A stretch of 15,500 nucleotides of DNA from Candidatus Parcubacteria bacterium (lineage in GTDB: Bacteria; Patescibacteriota; Patescibacteriia; CAIXNZ01). Shown here piece after piece: positions 7,603-11,828 of the stretch. The notes under the pieces are model-generated. The model ran no database searches. It was not told the DNA's origin and saw nothing but the letters and a program-made list of their open reading frames with translations. The stretch covers positions 1 to 15,500 of the forward strand of contig JAPLYF010000031.1 of NCBI GenBank assembly GCA_026395675.1, read 5' to 3'. Every line of letters starts with the position of its first letter. Position 1 is the stretch's first letter. The position numbers were made by a program, and so were the translations under genes.

Positions 7603-8679
7603 TTAAGTTTTTCTTTGGCGGTTATTTTTAAGTTTATCTAACTCTTTGTAATATCTATTAGTATAAGCCACAAAACACATTTCATCAAATAAATCTTTGG
7701 AATTTTGATCGAAAATTGAAAGATAAGATTTTGCCTTTTTCACAAAATCCAAAACAATTTTTCGAGAATAATTTATTGCTCCATTGTTAACTAAAATTTT
7801 AGTGATATCTAAAAGTTCACTAGGCATAGCTTGATTTTTTAGTGCCTTAATTAACAACTTTTTTTCTTCATCTTTTCCTTTAGCCAAAGTATAAATTACT
7901 GGCAATGTAAGCTTTCCGTGTTTGATATCGCTATACGCATCTTCTGGCAATTTTTCCTCGGTACCCAAATTATGTTCTGGCGGTACAAAATCCCCAATGT
8001 CATTTATCATTTGTAATGCCATTCCATAATTTTTACCAAACTCTGAAAGTGCGTTAACTTGTTTTTTTGTTCCTCCGCCAAGGATACTGCCGATAATTGC
8101 TATTTTTTCAAAATAAGAATTATTTACTCCGTAATTTCGTTTGTAATAAAGTTCAAGCATTTTATCCCGGTCAAGTTCTGTGTTATCCGAATATAAATTT
8201 TTATCTATTTCAAAAAACTGGCCGATATAAAATATTTTATTTATTTCATCAAAGACATCTTTTATATTGGTAAATTCTTGGTAATCTAATTTTGAACAAG
8301 CACGAGTTAATGCTTGAGACGCAAGATCGCGAGTAATCATTGCCGCTATAAACTGGATATTTGGCTTTTGCAGGATTTTCTTGCCACCTTTTTCGTCAAA
8401 AATTCTGTTTGCATAATACATTGAAGCAAGTTCTAGCTCTGCTGCGGCACAAGCGTGTTTGATTTCATCAGTCCACTTTTTTCCTGAACAACTTTCGAAA
8501 GAAAATCTCATTAAATAAGCTCTCGTTTCGAAAGTACCAATCTTTTTTAATAAGAGTTCGGCACAAATATCATAAAGTTCAATATCATAATTTTTTAGAG
8601 GTTCTATATATTTTAAAATTACATCTCCTATTTGTGCAGATGTTTCGGTCATCAATTTTTTATATAAATCCTTTGACAT
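7603..8679 (-). CDS. Divergent polyprenyl-synthetase-like (isoprenoid synthase fold) protein
   Basis: This encodes 358 residues, starting 2 nt after the XRE stop, so the two are probably translated together. Similarity to trans-isoprenyl diphosphate synthases is clearest in the second half: GMALQMINDIGDF (second Asp-rich motif as NDIGD, 226-230) and SDIKHGKLTLPVIYTL (250-265). The first Asp-rich motif appears degenerate: the helix near 85-96 reads ASMYYANRIFDE where canonical enzymes have a DDxxD block. Canonical enzymes use both motifs to bind magnesium and two substrates, so normal chain elongation is doubtful. It could have a changed substrate, as in single-motif prenyl transferases, or a non-catalytic role. 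It is enclosed by 105-bp inverted repeats and is the main cargo of the island. Confidence 0.8.
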   Translation of the reverse strand: MSKDLYKKLMTETSAQIGDVILKYIEPLKNYDIELYDICAELLLKKIGTFETRAYLMRFSFESCSGKKWTDEIKHACAAAELELASMYYANRIFDEKGGKKILQKPNIQFIAAMITRDLASQALTRACSKLDYQEFTNIKDVFDEINKIFYIGQFFEIDKNLYSDNTELDRDKMLELYYKRNYGVNNSYFEKIAIIGSILGGGTKKQVNALSEFGKNYGMALQMINDIGDFVPPEHNLGTEEKLPEDAYSDIKHGKLTLPVIYTLAKGKDEEKKLLIKALKNQAMPSELLDITKILVNNGAINYSRKIVLDFVKKAKSYLSIFDQNSKDLFDEMCFVAYTNRYYKELDKLKNNRQRKT

Positions 8680-8681
8680 AT

Positions 8682-8894
8682 TTATTTCATTAAATCATCA
8701 ATTGAAACACCTAAACCTTTGGCGATTTTTGCCATAGTTTCAATTGTCGGATTCGGCGTTGCGCCGGATTCAATTTTGATAATCACATTGTAAGCAATAT
8801 CAGCGAGCTTTGAGATCTTGTCTTGCGAAATATCCAGTTTTTGTCTGTATTTCTTTATATTTTTTGCAATTGTTGGTAATTCTTTTAACTTCAT
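8682..8894 (-). CDS. Small XRE-family HTH transcriptional regulator
   Basis: A 70-residue protein that is almost entirely one helix-turn-helix domain of the Cro/CI (XRE) type: ISQDKISKLADIAYNVIIKIE is the HTH core, followed by PNPTIETMAKIAKGLGVSIDDLMK, the usual C-terminal helices. It is the first gene of a two-gene minus-strand operon with the polyprenyl-synthetase-like gene. Its ATG overlaps a palindrome and has a TATAAT only 6 nt upstream, so it is probably autoregulated and may be translated from a leaderless mRNA. It could control the cargo gene, the recombinase, or both. Confidence 0.9.
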   Translation of the reverse strand: MKLKELPTIAKNIKKYRQKLDISQDKISKLADIAYNVIIKIESGATPNPTIETMAKIAKGLGVSIDDLMK

Positions 8895-8914
8895 AGTATA
8901 ATTATACTAGTATA
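8894..8914 (-). promoter_or_regulatory. XRE operon -10 box and overlapping palindromic operator
   Basis: The perfect 16-bp palindrome TAGTATAATTATACTA (8894-8909) overlaps the XRE start codon. A second palindrome, TATACTAGTATA (8903-8914), overlaps it. The minus-strand TATAAT at 8906-8901 lies within the first one, 6 nt from the ATG. The -35 region is weak. Two overlapping palindromes on the -10 of an XRE gene are a typical autorepression layout; the operator role is inferred. Confidence 0.65.
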
Positions 8915-8980
8915 GATAGTAAATTAGTTTTACTACTATAACTTTACCAAAAATTATGAATTTAATCAATAAAAATCCGA

Positions 8981-9045
8981 AAAGCCCGCTTCTGGCCTTC
9001 ATAAAGTTCGAGCCAACATTTTTAACAGGTTCTTTGGCAGTTTGC
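8981..9045 (-). pseudogene. Internally deleted recombinase remnant
   Basis: On the minus strand this reads QTAKEPV-KNVGSNFM-KARSGLF. The 20 bp at 9026-9045 are the exact reverse complement of 9404-9423 in the intact recombinase (early catalytic domain). The 24 bp at 9000-9023 match 10599-10622 (near the 3' end) with one mismatch. Codons 47-444 or so of a recombinase gene are therefore missing, yet the join stays in frame. The 19 bp at 8981-8999 also pair with 9238-9256 (18 of 19). It directly abuts repeat A'. Confidence 0.75.
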
Positions 9046-9149
9046 CTTTCCGCTCCGGTTCAAGGCGAGGCGGGCGGAAGGGGGGTGTGGGGGGAATTCC
9101 GCCCGCCGAGCCCAGCCAGTTCCGTTCGGATATTTTCAAACAGACACCG
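9045..9149 (-). repeat. Inverted repeat A', right copy (105 bp, perfect)
   Basis: Exact reverse complement of 7492-7596. It joins repeat B at 9147-9149, sharing the bases CCG (CGG on the minus strand). It lies between the recombinase remnant and the recombinase promoter region. Confidence 0.95.
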
Positions 9150-9162
9150 CCAGTTGGGAAAT
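9134..9162 (-). other. Putative attP copy (B-CGG-A junction)
   Basis: On the minus strand the junction reads CCAACTGG-CGG-TGTCTG. Its left half equals the right island edge (CCAACTGG-CGG before tRNA) and its right half equals the left edge (CGG-TGTCTG after E2). That is what an attP would look like if the two edges are attL and attR. Confidence 0.55.
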
Positions 9163-9236
9163 GAAGCCATTGGCTCGCCCGCTACGCGGGCTCGCCAGCC
9201 GTTTTTCGGGGAAATTTCAAGCCGTTTTGAATTCAG
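9147..9236 (+). repeat. Inverted repeat B, left copy (90 bp, perfect)
   Basis: Exact reverse complement of 10623-10712, checked base by base. It encloses the recombinase start and body (9237-10622). It contains an inner GC-rich palindrome around CTCGCCCGCTACGCGGGC at about 9174-9191. Confidence 0.95.
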
Positions 9237-9266
9237 TAAGGCCAAAAGCGGGCTTTCTAAATCTTT

Positions 9267-10766
9267 ATGAAATACTTTATCTACACACGAAAATCTACGG
9301 AGAGCGAAGAAAGACAAATCATGTCTTTGGAATCCCAGTTTTCTGAATTGAAAGAATTTGCCGCCAAAGAAAAACTTGAAATCGTCGCCTCGCTGAGCGA
9401 GGCGCAAACTGCCAAAGAACCTGGCCGAACCGTGTTCGGCGAAATGCTGGATCGGATTTGCTTGGGCGAAGCCCAAGGAATTTTGGCTTGGCATCCGGAC
9501 AGATTAGCTCGCAATTCCATAGACGGCGGAAAGATTATCTATCTCTTGGACACAGGAAAAATCCAAGACCTCAAATTTCCAACTTTTTGGTTTGATTCAA
9601 CGCCACAAGGGAAATTTATGCTGAACATTGCCTTTGGCCAGAGTAAATACTATGTGGACAATTTGAGCGAGAATATCAAGCGAGGCCACCGCCAAAAACT
9701 GCGGAAAGGAATATGGCCGGGGTTTGCGCCGCTTGGCTACCTCAACAACTCAAAAACAAAGAGTATAGACCTTGATAACGAAAAATCGGCGTTAGTGCGA
9801 AAGTGTTTTGAACTCTACGCCACCGGCGACTACACTCTCAAAAATATCAAGCAGTTTTTGGCGGATTCCAAACTCGATTCCTACAAAGGCAATGTTCTTT
9901 CAACTTCCTGTGTCCAGCGAATGCTTAAAAATCCTTTTTACTATGGAACTTTCCGCTTCAACGGCGAGCTATACGAAGGAACTCACGAGCCAATTATTTC
10001 CAAGAAACTTTTTGATGACGTTCAACAAGTGATGAATAATCGGGGCAAGAAAAAGAGGAAACGAAAACATGAGTTTGCTTTTTCGGGATTTATGAAATGC
10101 GGGAAATGCGGTTGCCTTATTACTGCCGAAACCCAAAAAGGACATATCTACTATCGTTGTACCAAGAAAAAGCAAACCTGTGATGAAAAGTATCTCCGCG
10201 AGGAAACACTTGTTGAACAGATGAAATTCGTCATTCAAAAAGTTTCTATTCCCGACGACTGGAGAGACAATATGCTTGCCGAGCTAGACCGCGAAAAAGC
10301 GAGTATTCAAAACGAGGGTGTTTCTTTTGTTCAAAATCTGAAATCCCGAAAAGCGGAAGTTGAGCAGAAAATAGATCGGCTTCTCGATATTTACATTGAG
10401 AGTGGTTTAGCCAAAGAAGAGTATCAAGCCAAGAAAACCACTTTTCTCAACGAGAAAGCCGATATTGACCAAGAAATTAGAGATTTTGAACAAAAAGGAA
10501 ATAATTGGCTCGAACCGATGCGAGAAGTGATTTTATTGAGTAGCCAAGCCAAAATTCTTTTGTCGCAAGGCGACAAAACGCAAATCCGCGCATTTCTCAA
10601 AAATGTCGGCTCGAACTTTATGCTGAATTCAAAACGGCTTGAAATTTCCCCGAAAAACGGCTGGCGAGCCCGCGTAGCGGGCGAGCCAATGGCTTCATTT
10701 CCCAACTGGCGGAGAGGGGGGGATTCGAACCCCCGCGCCGGGAAAAACCCCGACCTACAGGTTTAG
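9267..10766 (+). CDS. Large serine recombinase (site-specific integrase)
   Basis: A 499-residue large serine recombinase that cuts and rejoins DNA through a Ser-DNA intermediate. The catalytic N-terminal domain starts YFIYTRKSTESEERQ with Arg8 and nucleophile Ser10, and has the WHPDRLARN motif at 75-83. A recombinase domain follows (GIWPGFAPLGYLNN, about 148-161), then a zinc ribbon with CGKCG at 278-282 and C298/C305, and a coiled coil at about 330-440. All key residues are intact, so it is probably active. The frame runs through repeat B' and the presumed attR into tRNA-Ser(GCU), so the final ~18 residues (RGGDSNPR onward) are antisense tRNA sequence and not native. No Shine-Dalgarno is seen. 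Large size and the zinc ribbon exclude small invertases. Confidence 0.95.
   Translation: MKYFIYTRKSTESEERQIMSLESQFSELKEFAAKEKLEIVASLSEAQTAKEPGRTVFGEMLDRICLGEAQGILAWHPDRLARNSIDGGKIIYLLDTGKIQDLKFPTFWFDSTPQGKFMLNIAFGQSKYYVDNLSENIKRGHRQKLRKGIWPGFAPLGYLNNSKTKSIDLDNEKSALVRKCFELYATGDYTLKNIKQFLADSKLDSYKGNVLSTSCVQRMLKNPFYYGTFRFNGELYEGTHEPIISKKLFDDVQQVMNNRGKKKRKRKHEFAFSGFMKCGKCGCLITAETQKGHIYYRCTKKKQTCDEKYLREETLVEQMKFVIQKVSIPDDWRDNMLAELDREKASIQNEGVSFVQNLKSRKAEVEQKIDRLLDIYIESGLAKEEYQAKKTTFLNEKADIDQEIRDFEQKGNNWLEPMREVILLSSQAKILLSQGDKTQIRAFLKNVGSNFMLNSKRLEISPKNGWRARVAGEPMASFPNWRRGGDSNPRAGKNPDLQV
10623..10712 (-). repeat. Inverted repeat B', right copy (90 bp, perfect)
   Basis: Exact reverse complement of 9147-9236. 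It encodes the last native codons of the recombinase and extends 3 bp into the 3' end of tRNA-Ser(GCU). Confidence 0.95.
10697..10725. other. Putative attR at tRNA-Ser(GCU)
   Basis: The junction reads CCCAACTGG-CGG-AGAGGG: the end of repeat B', the CGG core at 10710-10712, then the tRNA acceptor stem. On the tRNA strand the core is the last two acceptor bases plus the discriminator. Confidence 0.6.
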
Positions 10767-10801
10767 CAAACCCGCCCCTTCAGCCTCTTGGGTACCTCTC
10801 C
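10710..10801 (-). tRNA. tRNA-Ser (anticodon GCU)
   Basis: A minus-strand class II tRNA of 92 nt. The acceptor arm GGAGAGG (10801-10795) pairs with CCTCTCC (10717-10711) and the discriminator G is at 10710. The anticodon loop TTGCTAA carries GCT (plus-strand agc at 10765-10767), with a long variable arm and a GGGTTCGAATCCCC T-arm. CCA is not encoded. Its 3' end is the insertion point of the island, which leaves the tRNA intact. Confidence 0.97.
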
Positions 10802-10821
10802 AGGGCGATTGACTTTATCTT

Positions 10822-10850
10822 ATTTTAGCAAAAAAATTAAAGTTTGTCAA
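10822..10850 (-). promoter_or_regulatory. Promoter of tRNA-Ser(GCU)
   Basis: On the minus strand TTGACA (10850-10845) and TAAAAT (10827-10822) are separated by exactly 17 bp and lie about 20 bp before the tRNA 5' end. This is a near-consensus sigma-70 promoter and the clearest one in the window. Confidence 0.85.
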
Positions 10851-10891
10851 AAATATTTTATTAAAATAATTTTATAAATTATAACTCAAAT

Positions 10892-11410
10892 ATGGCAGAG
10901 GAAAAAAATTTAACAACAGAAGATTATTTAAGAGAAGGCGATTATGGCAAGGTATTTTTTGAATGGCAGGTGCCTGAATATATGACACATGAAAGAAGCT
11001 CGCTTTGGTACATTGGGACCATAGTTATATCTTTGGGTTTAATTATTTACAGTATTTTTACAGCCAATTTCCTTTTTGCCTTGATTGTAATTTTAGTGGC
11101 TTTTATACTTTTTTTGAAAAGTTATTATAGTCCGGCTAACTTAAATTTTCAAATTACTGAGGAAGGAATTTTTCTGGGCAACCAGTTTTTCCCATATGAA
11201 AGGATTAAGAATTTTTACATTATCTACAAGCCACCGAGAGTCAAAAAAATATTTTTCAATTTAAAAAGCTTTGCGCCAGATCTTTCAATAATCATTCATG
11301 ATGCCAATCCGCTTTTAATCAGGGAAAAACTTTTGCAATATTTAGAAGAAGATTTGGAAAGAGATCACCAATCTCTAGAGGACCTGATGGAAACGCTTTT
11401 AAAGTTGTAA
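10892..11410 (+). CDS. Two-TM membrane protein of unknown function
   Basis: This encodes 172 residues. An acidic N-terminus of ~36 residues precedes two membrane segments at about 38-56 and 58-75. A C-terminal cytoplasmic domain of ~95 residues begins NLNFQITEEGIFLGNQFFPYERIKNFYII. A double membrane hairpin plus a short beta-rich domain with this TEEGI...YERIKNF pattern recalls bacterial PH-like membrane proteins, but I cannot name the family. It is a single-gene unit: divergent from tRNA-Ser(GCU) and closed by its own terminator. The ATG at 10892 has no clear Shine-Dalgarno. Confidence 0.82.
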   Translation: MAEEKNLTTEDYLREGDYGKVFFEWQVPEYMTHERSSLWYIGTIVISLGLIIYSIFTANFLFALIVILVAFILFLKSYYSPANLNFQITEEGIFLGNQFFPYERIKNFYIIYKPPRVKKIFFNLKSFAPDLSIIIHDANPLLIREKLLQYLEEDLERDHQSLEDLMETLLKL

Positions 11411-11436
11411 ATTTTATTAAAATAGTTTATTATTTA

Positions 11437-11464
11437 AAAGGAGATAGTGATTATCTCCTTTATT
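11437..11464 (+). terminator. Rho-independent terminator
   Basis: AAAGGAGATA (11437-11446) and TATCTCCTTT (11452-11461) form a perfect 10-bp stem with a 5-nt loop, followed by ATTAG. It lies 26 bp after the stop of the two-TM protein gene. The following T-run is short, so termination may be partial. Confidence 0.75.
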
Positions 11465-11481
11465 AGTTTAAATTTAAAATT

Positions 11482-11563
11482 CGCTCTGTCATCCTGAGGG
11501 AAGCGAAGGATCTATTACTTTCAGCGTAATAGATTCCTCACAAATGTTCGGAATGACAGAGCG
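11482..11563 (+). repeat. Palindromic repeat R1 (TGTCATCCTGAG type)
   Basis: CGCTCTGTCAT (11482-11492) pairs with ATGACAGAGCG (11553-11563). An inner stem, GGATCTATTAC (11508-11518) with GTAATAGATTCC (11526-11537), adds one bulge. A near-identical copy in the opposite orientation lies at 13900-14000. I recognise the CTGTCATCCTGAG...GAAGGATCT pattern as a widespread bacterial palindromic repeat, from memory. It ends 5 bp before tRNA-Arg. Confidence 0.85.
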
Positions 11564-11568
11564 GATTG

Positions 11569-11640
11569 GTCCTCGTAGTTCAATGGATAGAACGCGAGAT
11601 TGCGGATCTCGTGATGGAGGTTCAATTCCTCCCGAGGGCA
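11569..11640 (+). tRNA. tRNA-Arg (anticodon GCG)
   Basis: A 72-nt cloverleaf. The acceptor arm GTCCTCG (11569-11575) pairs with CGAGGGC (11633-11639), including one T-G pair, and the discriminator is A at 11640. The anticodon stem CGAGA/TCTCG encloses the loop TTGCGGA, so the anticodon is GCG (reads CGC, CGU). The T-arm is GGAGGTTCAATTCCTCC. CCA is not encoded. The last 16 nt are duplicated twice downstream. Confidence 0.95.
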
Positions 11641-11752
11641 CAAGGTTCTCAGCCAAAGGCTGATCCGCCTCTGGCGGAAATTCCTCCCGAGGGCACAAGG
11701 TTCTCAGCCAAAGGCTGATCCGCCTCTGGCGGAAATTCCTCCCGAGGGCACA
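11625..11752 (+). repeat. 55-bp tandem repeat starting in the tRNA-Arg 3' end
   Basis: The 18-bp ATTCCTCCCGAGGGCACA (tRNA-Arg 3' end plus 2 bp) occurs at 11625, 11680 and 11735, exactly 55 bp apart. The 37-bp spacers are identical and hold two hairpins, TCAGCC-aaa-GGCTGA and CCGCC-tct-GGCGG. The array is two full units plus one terminal 18-mer. Repeats of a tRNA 3' end suggest attachment-site duplication or slippage. Confidence 0.93.
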
Positions 11753-11768
11753 ATAAAAATTTAAAATT

Positions 11769-11803
11769 CCCGCCTTCGCTCCGCGTTGCGGGGCTTCGGC
11801 GGG
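11769..11803. repeat. GC-rich palindrome upstream of recG
   Basis: CCCGCC (11769-11774) pairs with GGCGGG (11798-11803), and an inner CCGC-gtt-GCGG stem lies at 11781-11791. It sits about 25 bp upstream of the recG start, in the probable 5' UTR. Confidence 0.6.
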
Positions 11804-11828
11804 CAGGCAAAATTAAGGAAATTTATAA

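Larger units (their letters stand above)
9060..9236 (-). pseudogene. Orphan copy of the recombinase C-terminal coding end
   Basis: Read on the minus strand from 9236, repeat B repeats the last in-frame codons of the recombinase (LNSKRLEISPKNGW onward to FPNWR). It continues through CGG into repeat A' in the same frame (CLFENIRTELAGLGG and more) to a TGA at 9062-9060, 59 codons including the stop. No start or catalytic domain is attached. It shows the C-terminus the recombinase would have when its 3' end is joined to repeat A, as expected for a circular form. Confidence 0.7.
7492..10712. mobile_element. Serine-recombinase island inserted at tRNA-Ser(GCU) 3' end
   Basis: About 3.2 kb lies between hairpin E2 and the tRNA-Ser(GCU) 3' end, with the direct repeat CGG at both limits (7492-7494 and 10710-10712). 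Contents in order: repeat A, polyprenyl-synthetase-like gene and XRE gene (minus), recombinase remnants, repeats A' and B joined head to head, large serine recombinase (plus), repeat B'. The 3' end of a tRNA gene is a classic integration target, and the recombinase sits at the right end beside its probable attachment site. The repeat arms are strikingly GC-rich against AT-rich neighbours, supporting transfer. Whether it moves as one unit or as two abutting modules (7492-9149 and 9147-10712) cannot be told from sequence alone. Confidence 0.75.

Noticed and set aside
9387..9403. GCCTCGCT-ga-GCGAGGC palindrome in the recombinase gene as another in-frame insertion
   Set aside because: The protein there (ASLSEAQTAKEPGR) appears to keep the usual spacing of serine recombinases, so there is no sign of extra codons.
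8956..9494. Open frames of 104 aa (plus, 8956-9270) and 144 aa (minus, 9060-9494) across the repeat block
   Set aside because: They run through inverted repeats A' and B and the recombinase antisense strand; only the recombinase-derived C-terminal codons within the second are meaningful and are listed as a fragment.
7492..10712. Inverted repeats as pure amplification or assembly artefacts
   Set aside because: Not fully excluded, but the junctions switch at the same CGG core at the end of a tRNA beside a recombinase gene, which random chimeras would not produce; long reads are needed to be certain.
11489..11698. 69-aa minus-strand open frame over tRNA-Arg
   Set aside because: It is the antisense of the tRNA and of the R1 palindrome, with GGIEPPSR-type residues typical of spurious translation of tRNA DNA.
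11625..11752. Possible CRISPR array in the 55-bp repeats
   Set aside because: The spacers are identical to each other and the unit begins inside a tRNA gene; it is a plain tandem repeat with no unique spacers and no cas genes nearby.
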